64,000 bases of DNA, taken from positions 321,501 to 385,500 of the forward strand of contig JAMPIV010014134.1 in NCBI GenBank assembly GCA_024509875.1, read 5' to 3'. Source of the DNA: Oreohelix idahoensis. Its lineage: Eukaryota > Mollusca > Gastropoda > Stylommatophora > Oreohelicidae. Under the pieces are notes generated by a model. It was given only the letters and a program-made list of their open reading frames with translations. It searched no databases and was not told the origin of the DNA. The first letter of the stretch is position 1. Each line of letters opens with the position of its first letter. This document shows positions 10,934 to 22,414 of this stretch, one piece after another. Both the position numbers and the translations under genes were made by a program.

Positions 10934-11709
10934 TGTTACGGTAGTTTTATTGGCATCGTCTGCTAGAGGTTAGCAGCGTGCAGTTTTAGGGGTGACCACA
11001 TTTAATACAATGTAAATAATTGTTAGTTTATTGAACGCGATACACACAATCGATTTATGACGTGGTAGCGTTGGTAAGGTCACGCTGGGTGACTAGGTTA
11101 CCGTACCCCTTTTTGTATTGACCGTCGAACTGAATAGACGTGTCCTCTAATCCTTCTAGTGGTGGGCATGATATTGCCACACATATGTTACTGTAGTTCG
11201 GACATGGGTCAGTCCAAGAATATTAAGAAGAGAGGAATTTTATGGAGGTTAGTAAATTAACTAAATTCAAGGAAGGAAGAGATAGCAGTCCATATTCGTT
11301 TATATTGTCAGACGCATAATCTCACTGTCGGCCGTTGGGTGCTCCAACCGCGCGTACATATAGTTATGACGTTCTGACTATAGTATTGCATATTACTGGA
11401 CAAGGACTGTGATGCCTGGATAGCATCTGCGATGTAGGATTTTATATATACTTTCATGTTCAGCTTGCGTGGATTTGTTCTTCATGTGTAACCTGTAATA
11501 AATATATACGGACTCAACCCAAATGAATTATCAATTTAATCAAGTTGCTGAGTTCAAACCTTATGACAGGCAGAATGTTATTGACCCACATTCGCATAAA
11601 TTTCCAACAACAGCACGATTAAGATTTAATGAATCAATGACCAGAACTAAAGAGGCCCTATTGAACAAATAATAAAAATAGCCTTCAACTACAACGAACG
11701 ACTGCAACA
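10934..11709 (+). repeat. 5' LTR of element B
   Basis: Starts TGTTACGG and ends GCAACA. An AATAAA polyadenylation signal lies at 11497-11502. It pairs with 19065-19835 at roughly 99% identity by eye. Confidence 0.92.
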
Positions 11710-13277
11710 ACTGGTAGGCCATTGCTGGGGACCGAAAGAAAAAATTTTTCTTTTTGTTCACAAACTTTCACGAACTGTTTACAATTACAAGAAAATCACA
11801 TGATTTGCATAAATATGACGTGACACGCATGACCACGAAATGTCAACCTGACGTCACATAATCATGTGTAGATCGCCCACTTTGAAAGGACAAAGTCAGC
11901 GCAGTCCAGTTTTTTATGAAGAATACAAGATCTCAGTAGACCAAAAGATGGAAAGCAGCTATGTACCAACGAGGGGCAAACAGTTCGAGACATGAGTCTA
12001 AACCGTTGGTGAAAATCGCATCGAGCGGAGCGTTAAACAGATAAGTTTAATGTGACTTTTGTCAGTTATAAGACACAATACTGAGTCCATGTCACTTCTG
12101 CTTTCATAGGCATGTCTAAATATTTTCATATATATATATATGTATTATTTATGTTCCACCGTATGTGTTGTTACTTATTCGTGGGCGGTAGGAGGGGATC
12201 AGAACTGATCCTTATGGCTTTTCGAATGTCAAGGTCAGTCCTGATTGTTCCATAGGGCTGTTAATTAATTGCATTTAGTGAAGAACCCATCGACGACTTT
12301 CCGATGATTTGTTCGTTCGTACCTGCCATTATTTGACCGTATCTGTTAGCTGTGCAGTGTTGTAAATTAATGGTGTATTGGATCATATTCAGTTTTATTT
12401 TATTCAATTTTGTATCATGTTTGTGACCTATCTCGTCATTCCTGACCTAACTATTTTTTATTTATGAATATGTGTATTTTAAAGTTTGTCTATGAGTCCA
12501 TGTATACGTCATTATTTCTTGTGTACGTAGATTAATTCTCCATTCGGTTTTCTCCTTGACCTCTCATTACTTCCGCTTTATTCTGCTTAGTTTATAAATG
12601 CATTTTTATTGTGAAAATGTCTTTGCCGTATCGTAATACTGTTCTGTAAGCCTTGGTTAACTAATCGTTTTGTTTGTCTTCATCTCATACATTATTCATA
12701 TAATACTAATATTATCATTTGTTTAATAATAAAATTGTAATTGAATTTAATTAATTTTTTTAGAAATTTGAGAATAACTCGAGGACTTTGCATCAATTTG
12801 CAGTAGTGGTTTAACACACTAGTGATGCACTTTGGATATGATGACTAGGGCATAATAATATAATAGATATTGATAATTAAATATAAATTTATGGTCTGCT
12901 TTGAATATGACAGACATATTATATGTTCATTCGTACATTTTCCCAGTACTACATTCTGACTTAACACATATAATTAATTAAATAAAATAATTATATAGGG
13001 ATAATTCCCATAACTATTAAATACTAATATTAAGTGCATGATATAATTTCAGCATCTTAAATAAGTAAATACCATAACCATTTATGATATATATATTAGT
13101 GGGTACATATAATATTTTTACAAAATATTATATTTATTGTTGGAACTTACAAATAAAAGTTCAATAATATAATAATTATTTAGAGTGACTATTCATACGT
13201 TGAATAAGTACAATAATTACTTAGATTTTATTGCTGATTATTACAGATCAATAATTACTTACAATATTAACGTCAAG
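11710..13277 (+). promoter_or_regulatory. Primer-binding site and long AT-rich leader of element B
   Basis: TGGTAGGCCATTGCTGGG begins at 11712, two bases after the LTR, in the same position as the related sequence in A. The remaining 1.5 kb up to the gag ATG is very AT-rich with no gene that I can recognise. Confidence 0.6.
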
Positions 13278-15353
13278 ATGCTTACCTTAGACCATTTTAT
13301 TAAAAATGGGAAAGATTTTAATATGAAAGGACAGGAACTACGTGAATATGCGGAACAACAACTTGCAAAATATAAAGAAGAATTAAGACAAGAAGAAGAA
13401 AGGAAAGTGGCAAGAGATGAAATCCTGCGGATTGAAGAAGAAAATAAATTGAGATGACAGGAAATTGTAATGCAGCAAGAAATGGAATTACAACGGCTTA
13501 AGTTGGAAACAGCAAAACTTCAGGCACAAAGTGCTGCAGCAAGCCAAAATGATAATGCTCAAAATGGATCCTCCTCCAACCAAAATAAGGTCAATTATTA
13601 TTTCAAGCTACCACCATTCAAGTTACACGTTGATGATTTATCAGCATGGCTATTACGCTGTGAGGATATATGCAAAGTCAATAACCTTAACAAAACTGCA
13701 TGGGCACTCAAACTCAAGGAATTTCTGGATGGCGAACCCGCAAGTGCAGCACAAAATATTGATCCAACATTAGCCACAGACTATGATGCCATTAAGACCT
13801 TATTATTGCGTCAGTTCCACTTGGACGAAGAGGCCTGTAGATTACGTTTCAAAAGTATTTTGCCAGATAATAATAAGGACTTTACAGGTTTTATTGCGAA
13901 CATACGCAATACATTTAACAGATGGGTTGAACTGGCAGATGTCAACAAATCATACGACAAATTAGTTGATCTGTTGCTACGTGACAAAGTGTTATCCTCT
14001 GTCAGCCCACCGTTCTTTGCCTATTTGCAAGAACGTAAACCAGATACTATTGAGGAGTTGGAAAAAATTTCATTAAATTATAGTACTGCGCATCCGAATG
14101 CGAACATTTCCAGCTCTTTGATAAGGGAACCTCTACCTGTTGCTTCTAATATGGCACACTACAATCATAACAAACCAAGAACACACAGTGTAGACAGAAG
14201 TAGGTTCAAAGGAAATTATGACGTTAATTTTCATAAGGGACGTAATAGTTTTAACAATGACTTTAATAGAGGAAGACCACAAAATAGAAATTATTCACCT
14301 CAGTCCAGATACAACAATAGTCAACGTAACTCAAGTCATAATCGTTCCTATAACTATAATAATGGTAACAATTGGAATAACAATAATTTTAGCTCCAGAC
14401 ATCGAGATAACAGTTACAATAGGGGACAACGGGATAATTCAAATGATTATTTTCGTCATCGTTCTCATTCTCGTAGATCGTCAAATTATAATCATAATAC
14501 AGGGGCAGCAGTTACGAATACTACAACCCCTGGGGTTCAGAGTTCACATATTGATAATACAATACCTTCTTCGTCTACATGTTATGCAATAAATTATAAC
14601 GTGGCAAATAGTTGCCCAGAATGTAATCTTCTATTTCAGAAGGCAAAAGAGACGGTTCTGAACTGCGGACACATTCTCCCAGAAGTCGGTCTGGCAGTCA
14701 ATGACGGAACAGGCTCACTGATTTTCAACAGGGGAATTGTTAATGGATCCATCGTCTCAGTGTTAAGAGATTCTGGATCTACAACGATCGGAGTCCGTCA
14801 GTCACTTGTGCATCCCAATTGTGCAACTGGAGAGCATGTCAGATGCATGACTTTTGGAGGAACAATAGAATTTTATCCAACTGCCCTTATACATGTTAAT
14901 ACACCTTTTTTCACAGGCAACGTTAAAGTATGCATGTTAAGGAACCCAATTGCAGACCTTATGGTGGGACGCATACATGGCAGTAAGGATTGCACACCAG
15001 AAGAGATTATTGAATGGGAAAGAAATAATCTATGCATTGGAAATGCAGTAACAACCAGAGCACAGACGAAATTATTAGAGACTATGGACACTGATAAAAA
15101 GGAAGAAGATAAACATGACAATATTGATGTTCAGTCTTCGATTGACCGAGCGTCCTTTGCTGCAAAACAGAAGGAAGACAGATCACTGAAAAAATTTTTT
15201 GCTCTGGTCAACAAAGTTGACAATCTTACTTTGAACAATAATAATAACCATTGGTTTATTATTAAGAATGATATATTATTAAGATGTTTGATGGATAAAA
15301 CTCAAGTAAGACAACAGGTCATGGTACCTTTTGCTCTTAGACGGTACATACTT
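13278..15353 (+). pseudogene. gag and protease of element B, one in-frame UGA
   Basis: Begins MLTLDHFIKN, homologous to gag of A. Residue 60 is UGA (13455-13457) inside a charged coiled coil, and the frame continues in register on the far side. The capsid region (about residues 110-280) includes EEACRLRFKSILP, LVDLLLRDKVLSSV and LQERKPDTIEELEK, resembling a SCAN domain. An N/R/S-rich RNA-binding tail has no CCHC knuckle. At residues 446-465 (14613-14672) is C-x2-C-x13-C-x-H. Protease follows with RDSGSTTIG (Asp codon 14769) and DLMVGRIHG. The UGA may be a mutation or a readthrough site; one copy cannot decide. Confidence 0.88.
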
Positions 15354-16055
15354 CAACACGCACATGATTCTAAGTGCGCAGGTCACATGGGATATACTCG
15401 GACACGTTCTCGAGTATTATCTTCATTTTTTTGGCCGGGAGTGTCACAAGATATTTCACAGTACGTACGCTCCTGTACTATATGACATGAAGTGAAAGCA
15501 CGAGGAGCCTTTCACACGGCGCCTATTCAGGCTTGTGACATATCTGTGAGACCCTTCGACAAGATGGCCATTGATATTATTGGTCCACTTTTACCATCAG
15601 CCAGAGGACATAGATTTGTTCTCACGTGCATCGATTTATGCACACGATGGCCAGAAGCCATTCCATTGAAGACCACCACTACCACAGATGTAGCTGATGC
15701 ACTACACCTGATCTTTTCTAGAGTAGATTTTCCTAGGAAGCTGTTATCAGATCATGGATCTCAATTTATATCTGAAACTATGACAGAAGTAATGAAGACC
15801 TGGAATATAGATAGAAACCTCAGTAGCATTTATCACCCAATGAGTAATGGTGCAGTAGAAAGACTTAACCACACACTCAAACAAATGTTACATAAAGTTA
15901 CAGTTAACCATCCACAGGACTGGGACAGAGTACTCCCAGCTGTGTTGTTCGCCTATCGAGAGGTGCCACATGAACAAACTGGCTTCTCTCCATTTCAATT
16001 AGTCTTTGGCGCTCCACCAAGAGGTCCTATGGGACTAATAAAAGACATTGATTGA
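15354..16055 (+). pseudogene. Integrase of element B; UGA at a zinc-finger Cys
   Basis: The zinc-binding domain starts HAHDSKCAGHMG. The second Cys of the CxxC pair (CRVC in A) is UGA here, at 15483-15485. The catalytic core is complete: Asp in MAIDIIGP (15573), Asp in LSDHGSQF and Glu in NGAVERLNHT, with 35 residues between the last two (DD35E). The C-terminal half continues in the next frame from about 16048 after a frameshift and includes the WNGPYQV module. Apart from the stop and the shift all key residues are present. Confidence 0.9.
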
Positions 16056-17955
16056 CTCAGAGATGACTCAGGACACCCAGTCATCTTATGAGTATGTGAT
16101 TAATCTCCGGAATAATATCATTGATGCCTGCAAAACGGCAACAGCTTCATCTGAGGCTGCTAAAGCGAAAGCTAGAACTTTCCAAAATAGTACTAGACGA
16201 TTACGTCAATTATTTCCAGGAGATCAAGCTTATGTGTTGTTGCCACATAATGATAATAAACTACTCATCTCATGGAATGGTCCATACCAGGTAATTGATA
16301 AAATTTCTGATGTCGATTATGTCCTGGACATTGAGGGACATAACAAAATATTTCACATAAATATGCTCAAACAGTTTCATACCCGTCCTGAACATCTACA
16401 AGCTATTTTTCATGAACTAGATGACATTTTCGTACCTACATGTCACTATTCTAATCTATCGGTTATCCAGGAAGAAGAATCATCTTTTCCTGAGGTACAT
16501 TTAGCGTTACCTGTACCTGTAGTACAACCTACCGAATCTTGGCGGGACGTAACCATCTCTTCGTCGGTTACACCCCAACAGCATCAACAGATTGCTGATC
16601 TTTTACAATCCTATCCAGATGTGTTGACCGACATTCCAGGTCGCACATCGGTCATTTGTCATGACATCACTCTTAACGATGATACTCCAATTCGGGTACA
16701 TCCCTATTCTGTTCCTCTACACTTTCTTACTAAAACTACTAAGGAACTTGAACAAATGTTATCTTTAGGGATTATTGAGACTAGTAATTCTCCATTTTCT
16801 TCTCCATTAGTTATTGTCCGAAAGAAGGACAATAACATTAGACTATGCGTCGACTATAGAAAATTAAATGCACAAACTGTAGTTGATAGCGAACCACATC
16901 CACTTCTCGACGACTTACTGCCACGTCTATCTACCGCAACTATATTCACTAAGATAGACTTAACTAAAGGTTATTGGCAGATACCACTAACCGAAAAAGC
17001 TAAATACTACACAGCGTTTTCCACTCCGCAAGGTCTATACCAGTGGAATGTGATGCCTTTTGGGCTTGTTAATGCTCCAGCTACCTTTATTCGCATGATG
17101 CGACAAATTTTGTCAGGTAGATCAGACATCATCACATACATTGACGACATTTGCTTATTTAGTTCGTCATTTGAGGAACATTTTTCGGGACTTAAATATG
17201 TTTTGGAAACATTAAGAAAGAATAATTTAACTGCTAAACCCACAAAATTACAAGTAGCGTTTCATGAAATAACTTTTTTGGGACATATCATTGGAGCGGG
17301 ATATATCCAAACTCTTCCTAGTACGGTTTCTAAAATTTTAAACGTCTCCGTTCCTCAAACGAAGAAACAGGTAAGAAGCTTGTTAGGACTAGTCCAATAT
17401 TACAGCAGGTTCGTACCTAACTTGTCATCTATCACGGCTGTTTTATCATCGCTATTAAAAAATGACAGGCCAGTGAAGGTGACATGGACTGGTGAGTGTA
17501 ATAAAATATTTCTTAAAATAATTGATATCTTCTCTAATCCACCTATTTTGAGACTACCTGATGCTTCCAAAAAGTTTATACTCCGTACAGATGTGAGTAA
17601 TTACGGAATTGGCGCTTGTTTGCTCCAATATCATGACGACATCCTTCATCCATCATTGAATGTCTCACGGAAACTGAAGCCGCCTGAAATCAAATACTCC
17701 ACTGTCGACCGAAAATTGTTGGCAGTTGTATGGGCGATAACCAAACTGGAGAAATTTCTGCTGGGAGCCCCATTTGTGGTCCAGACGGATCAGAAGGCCG
17801 TGGCATCACTACGACGGGCGAATCATAAAAGTCCTAAGCTCACCAGATTCGCTATTCTCCTTCAGCCTTTTGACTTCTCCATCGAGTACATTACAGGATC
17901 AGAGAACGTCTTGGCAGATACTCTCTCTAGAAACCCTTCTGATGTCAGTTCATAA
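16048..17955 (+). CDS. Integrase C-terminus, reverse transcriptase and RNase H of element B
   Basis: An uninterrupted 635-codon frame. It opens with the end of integrase (GPY-type module near residue 80, WNGPYQVIDK). RT follows with LGIIETSNSPFSSPLVIVRK, CVDYRKLN, LTKGYWQIPLTEK, MPFGLVNAP and the active site YIDD (17137-17148). RNase H has FILRTDVSNYGIGACL, DRKLLAVVWA, QTDQKAV and LADTLSR, all expected acidic positions present. It would copy element RNA into DNA in cytoplasmic particles. The apparent start codon is not natural: upstream integrase is in another frame because of a shift near 16045, so this is the 3' part of pol, not a separate gene. Confidence 0.93.
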   Translation: MIDSEMTQDTQSSYEYVINLRNNIIDACKTATASSEAAKAKARTFQNSTRRLRQLFPGDQAYVLLPHNDNKLLISWNGPYQVIDKISDVDYVLDIEGHNKIFHINMLKQFHTRPEHLQAIFHELDDIFVPTCHYSNLSVIQEEESSFPEVHLALPVPVVQPTESWRDVTISSSVTPQQHQQIADLLQSYPDVLTDIPGRTSVICHDITLNDDTPIRVHPYSVPLHFLTKTTKELEQMLSLGIIETSNSPFSSPLVIVRKKDNNIRLCVDYRKLNAQTVVDSEPHPLLDDLLPRLSTATIFTKIDLTKGYWQIPLTEKAKYYTAFSTPQGLYQWNVMPFGLVNAPATFIRMMRQILSGRSDIITYIDDICLFSSSFEEHFSGLKYVLETLRKNNLTAKPTKLQVAFHEITFLGHIIGAGYIQTLPSTVSKILNVSVPQTKKQVRSLLGLVQYYSRFVPNLSSITAVLSSLLKNDRPVKVTWTGECNKIFLKIIDIFSNPPILRLPDASKKFILRTDVSNYGIGACLLQYHDDILHPSLNVSRKLKPPEIKYSTVDRKLLAVVWAITKLEKFLLGAPFVVQTDQKAVASLRRANHKSPKLTRFAILLQPFDFSIEYITGSENVLADTLSRNPSDVSS

Positions 17956-19064
17956 ACAATAATACTCTTCGCAGAAACTTACCCAAGAGACATAGTACCA
18001 TCGTTGCATTTTCAACATAGAAATGAACCATTGACTACAAACCAAGTATCTGCTTACTAGATACATACGTTATACGAAATGAACGAAATCAAGAGACAAT
18101 GTGTTCGTATTTACGCTGGGACTTTGGTTAGTGTCCATTCAGGATAAAACTATTTGAAAAAAATTTCGGACATAATAAGTAAAATCTACTCGAACTAATT
18201 CAGTATGTGACATGAACTATTGGACGTTAAGAAGGTCGATATTTATTCTGAATCAGAACCTTTGAACAATTTTTCTAATGGGAATTCACAAGGATCAATA
18301 CTACAGATGGATCGCCATATCTAATGTTAATTAATTTTAATTTAGTCGTTGAAGTAATGGAAATTAAAATGAAATGTGAGATAAATATTAAAAAATGAAA
18401 TATGAAAAAAATGAAAGAAAGAAAAGAAAGCTCACACAATTCTTATATAATATTCTTAGAATTACATAATCATATTGCATATTTAATAATTATGTTGACA
18501 CATTACATACTAGTTTATTATTTAGTTAGTTAAGTTAGATAGGTATTAACCACTTAACACAGATAATTAATATCAAACACACATAACTAAGTTAAATTTA
18601 TACATTATTTTCTTTATCTTTTTTACTTATCTTTTGGTTTTTTTTTTCTCTCTTTTCTGTTCTCATAACATCGTCTTTCATTTTCTTGCATTAGATTTTT
18701 AATAACTTGATTCCTAATACACACTTAATATAATTAACTAGTTTAATTTTAATTAGTTAGATTAGTCTTGGCATGACATATCATTACGACAGACTTTAAC
18801 TTAATTGAGTAATTAAATATTAACATTAGACATTTTCTTTTATCTAATATAACATTTATGTATAACATTTATGTATAACATGATCGTTAGTATATTATAT
18901 GACTGTTAGTTAGTCGACATGACCACGACACTGTTCTAGTCAGAACATCGTAGGCCATATGTCGCATTTTTGTTAAATTTTTTGGAATTATTCATTCAGA
19001 TAGGTTATGAAAAAGAAAACAAAATCTATCGATTCCCCCCCCCCCCCCCCAGTGTACAGGGAAT
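17956..19064 (+). other. 3' noncoding region of element B with poly(C) run
   Basis: AT-rich, no gene recognised. Sixteen consecutive C bases at 19035-19050 lie just before the presumed primer tract (ACAGGGAAT, 19056-19064). The tract is short and not strongly purine-rich. Confidence 0.6.
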
Positions 19065-19835
19065 TGTTACGGTAGTTTTATTGGCATCGTCTGCTAGAGG
19101 TTAGCAGCGTGCAGTTTTAGGGGTGACCACATTTAATGTAAATAATTGTTAGTTTATTGAACGCAATACACACGATCGATTTATGACGTGGTAGCGTTGG
19201 TAAGGTCACGCTGGGTGACTAGGTTACCGTACCCCTTTTTGTATTGACCGTCGAACTGAATAGACGTGTCCTCTAATCCTTCTAGTGGTGGGCATGATAT
19301 TGCCGCACATATGTTACTGTAGTTCGGACATGGGTCAGTCCAAGAATATTAAGAAGAGAGGAATTTTATGGAGGTTAGTAAATTAACTAAATTCAAGGAA
19401 GGAAGAGATAGCAGTCCATATTCGTTTATATTGTCAGACGCATAATCTCACTGTCGGCCGTTGGGTGCTCTAACCGCGTGTACATATAGTTATGACGTTC
19501 TGACTATAGTATTGCATATTACTGGACAAGGACTGTGATGCATGGATAGCATCTACGATGTAGGATTTTATATATACTTTCATGTTCAGCTTGCGTGGAT
19601 TTGTTCTTCATGTGTAACCTGTAATAAATATATACGGACTCAACCCAAATGAATTATCAATTTAATCAAGTTGCTGAGTTCAAACCTTATGACAGGCAGA
19701 ATGTTATTGACCCACATTCGCGTAAATTTCCAACAACAGCACGATTAAGATTTAATGAATCAATGACCAGAACTAAACAGGCCCTATTGAACAAATAATA
19801 AAAATAGCCTTCAACTACAACGAACGACTGCAACA
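19065..19835 (+). repeat. 3' LTR of element B
   Basis: Same ends as the 5' LTR, with a 5-base deletion near position 70 and about nine point differences. Followed directly by the target duplication AGCAT. Confidence 0.92.
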
Positions 19836-20490
19836 AGCATACAAGGATGTGCCAGGTCAGGGAAGAACTTAAGGTACCATTGAACAAAAAGTTGTGGCGT
19901 CTCCGTCTAAGTGCAACATACATTATGATAGACGAACCACACTGCCAAGAATGCCAGGAAGAAAATAATATAGACCACTAACTGATACACTGCAAGAAAT
20001 ACGAGCAACAGAGTCAAGAATTGAAAATGTACCTTAGACATCACAATATAGACATGACAGGTGATAGGGTGTTAAGTATAGATGCCCCAGTGGAAGCCCA
20101 GTTGAAATTAAAACGTTATATAAACAAAACAAATGAAAACATGTAAGGTTAATGACAGTGAAAATATTAGTAATAATAATAACAAAAATAATACTACTTC
20201 AGACAAACAATTCAAATCATTAATAATTAATAAACAAAAACTAACAAACCATTTAAAAAAACCATACTAAACAAAACAAGTTCTAATATAAATTGAAACC
20301 GTCATTAGCAAAGGACAATAGTTATCTGGATATAATTGAACACTGAAAATAAAATAACATTAAATACCCTAATTATAACCATTAGGTTGAACAGGGTAGA
20401 CCAAGATGGTGGACAAGCAGAGGCGATAACGGTAAGCTGTTACTAGCCCTCTCTCCACCCATCAATGTTAAAAAAAATAATAATAATAAA
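19836..20490 (+). pseudogene. LINE-iota C-terminus and 3' tail, part 3 of 3
   Basis: Resumes the frame broken at 10933. It includes CQECQEENNIDH, a stop, then LIHCKKYEQQ: a C-x2-C...H...C zinc-binding motif typical of the C-terminus of RNase H-bearing LINEs. The frame ends ...LKRYINKTNENM. The 3' untranslated part contains CTAATTATAACCATTAGG near 20370 and ends near a TAA-rich stretch (20472-20490). Matching 3' tails occur at about 31600 and, reversed, at 39545-39605. Confidence 0.8.
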
Positions 20491-20559
20491 AACAACACAT
20501 ATCACTCTACGAGCTGACAGTCTGTATGAGAGCTGAACTGCATCAAAGCTTCGACATAC

Positions 20560-21290
20560 AAGAATGAAGAGAACTACACCAAAAAACACAGCGAGGCCCA
20601 GAATCTATACCTAAACACCAAGAAGACCAAAGTATTGACAACAGACAAAGTAAAGACCAAACCAGAAATTGAAATTGATAACGAAGAACTGGAAAGTGTC
20701 AATGAATTCGAATACTTAGGATCAATCATTAACAGCTCTGGCGACTGTGCAGTAGAAATTAAAAGAAGACTTGCAATTGCTTCACATAAGCTAATACAGA
20801 TGAAAAACCTATGGCAAGGCACAAGCAAAGAAACAAAGTTACAACTGATCAGAGCATGTATATTCCCAGTAGCAACATACGGCTGCGAGACTTGGACACT
20901 CAATAAAACAGTTGCAAAAAAGATTACATCATTCGAAATGAAATGCTACAGAAGGATGTTGAGAATACCCTGGACAGAAAAAAAGACCAACAGAGAAGTA
21001 CTGCACTCACTAAACGTACAGGAAAATTGGCTCCTAAATACCATCGCAATAAGGAAGCTGAAATTTTTCGGTCATATAAAAAGACATAATAGTCTGGAAA
21101 AAACAGTGATGGAAGGCATGGTCCCTGGAAAAAGGGGAAGGGGTCGACCTAGACGACGGTGGACCCAGGACATCACAGAGAGTCTGAACTTGTCTTTGGC
21201 TGATGCAGGTCGACTTGCCCAGAATCGTGATGTGTTCAGAGCAGCTGTAATGGAGACAACGTTCTGGAAAGAATACGTCACATGATGATG
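20560..21290 (+). mobile_element. LINE-beta (RTE-like) 3' fragment
   Basis: A 216-codon open frame (20635-21285) is the C-terminal part of a LINE reverse transcriptase. Blocks are EFEYLGSIINSSGD, YGCETWTLNK, CYRRMLRIPWT, KLKFFGHIKRH and GRGRPRRRWTQDI. The LGS-DGD / ETWT / RRMLR-PWT series is typical of RTE-type elements. It lacks the endonuclease and the RT active site, so it is 5'-truncated. It ends with ...FWKEYVT, a stop and a short GATGATGA tail. A 98-bp copy of its last bases is at 22606-22703. Confidence 0.88.
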
Positions 21291-21654
21291 ACTATTTGGA
21301 TTCAGCTATCTTTTTCAACGACGCAGCGGGTGAGCGTGAGGGTTCAGTCTGGAAGTGGATTCATCGGTACCTGGCTTAAACATTGATTCTCATGAACCTG
21401 GAGTCAACACATTACTACCTGGCCTCCACGTTGTGCTGGTTAGACCGGTAGCCAGATTTCAACAGTGAGTCTCAGTAGACTATGGCTGCTTCAAAGATCA
21501 GGAGCAACTCATCAGCTAAGTGCTAAAAACGAAAGATACCACAACAAACGAACGAACGGTATCAGATTGTCTCATGATGAAGATAGACATAATGACTAGA
21601 GACACTTTTTTTTGTAAATAGTTTTATTGTGCCAGATATATCTTCAGAACTATA

Positions 21655-21671
21655 CCTTGTGTGTGTGTGCG

Positions 21672-21732
<61 letters not shown>
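21655..21732. repeat. (TG)n(TA)n microsatellite
   Basis: TGTGTGTGTGCG runs into about 60 bp of alternating TA. It abuts the tail end of a minus-strand SINE, so it may have grown from the SINE tail. Confidence 0.9.
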
Positions 21733-21736
<4 letters not shown>

Positions 21737-22000
21737 TTTCTCTTACTAGCGGCACTCGAGCTTTCCAGCTCTTTAGGCCCAATGACATGTCATTGCGAGG
21801 CTGGGGGGTCAGTGGACTTTCCTTCCAACCCGGTCAGGAGCTTCGCTCCTTCCCATCCACACGGGATTTATGTGCAGGAGCCGTTCAGGTTATTCAGTCA
21901 AATTCCGGTCGTAAACATTCCTTCAAACGCTGACGCCCGGGTTTGAACCATGAAAACCTGGTCGCCAGTACAACGCCGTAGCCATTACACCAGCGCGGCA
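21733..22000 (-). mobile_element. tRNA-derived SINE (S1)
   Basis: On the minus strand a tRNA-like head begins near 21999 (GCCGCGCTGGTGTAATGGC). It has a perfect box A (TGGTGTAATGG, 21982-21992) and a perfect box B (GGTTCAAACCC, 21939-21949) of a Pol III promoter. About 200 bp of unrelated body follows, ending in an A-run and the TA microsatellite. Head, body and tail in that order define a SINE. It cannot be a working tRNA because the acceptor arms do not pair. Confidence 0.8.
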
Positions 22001-22414
22001 TTAAAATAATTGATTTCTTTACATTTGAAGTTATTAAATTATTGTCAGTGTTTCTTGTGTAAATGCAATTGTAATGTAAAGGGAATCGTAGAGCCATTAA
22101 TATTTTCCCTAGAAGCTAGAATAGGTCCAGCGAGACGGCAACTTAGTCACCAGTTCACTACTTCTATAACATCAGGACGGTGAGCTTAACAGCCTGACTT
22201 TATCCTGTGCCATTACTTTACCAGCTCTCTTTTCTGAGTCTGGGATACTATTCTTTATATCGAGTACACTTGATACTATCATCTCTCATCTAAATTTACC
22301 ATCCCGCCACACTTATGAATCACCACTGCAAGAGCTGGCAACAGCAGAGGTGGCCCAAGACTCCAGAGGGAGCAGGGAGTGGATCATGAGCAACGAACTC
22401 AGGAAACGATGACA

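Larger units (their letters stand above)
10929..19840 (+). mobile_element. LTR retrotransposon B, Gmr1-like, nearly intact
   Basis: Two LTRs (10934-11709, 19065-19835) with TG...CA ends and a 5-bp target duplication AGCAT at 10929-10933 and 19836-19840. The order is gag, protease, integrase, RT, RNase H, with no env. It has long AT-rich noncoding leaders on both sides of the coding region. By eye the LTRs differ by about nine substitutions and one 5-base indel over some 770 bp, so the insertion is fairly recent. Lesions are a UGA at 13455, a UGA at 15483 and one frameshift near 16045. Protein similarity to A is clear throughout, but the LTRs are unrelated at base level, so A and B are different families of one group. 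Confidence 0.93.

Noticed and set aside
21932..22000. Functional tRNA gene
   Set aside because: Boxes are perfect, but the cloverleaf does not close and a long body follows; a SINE.
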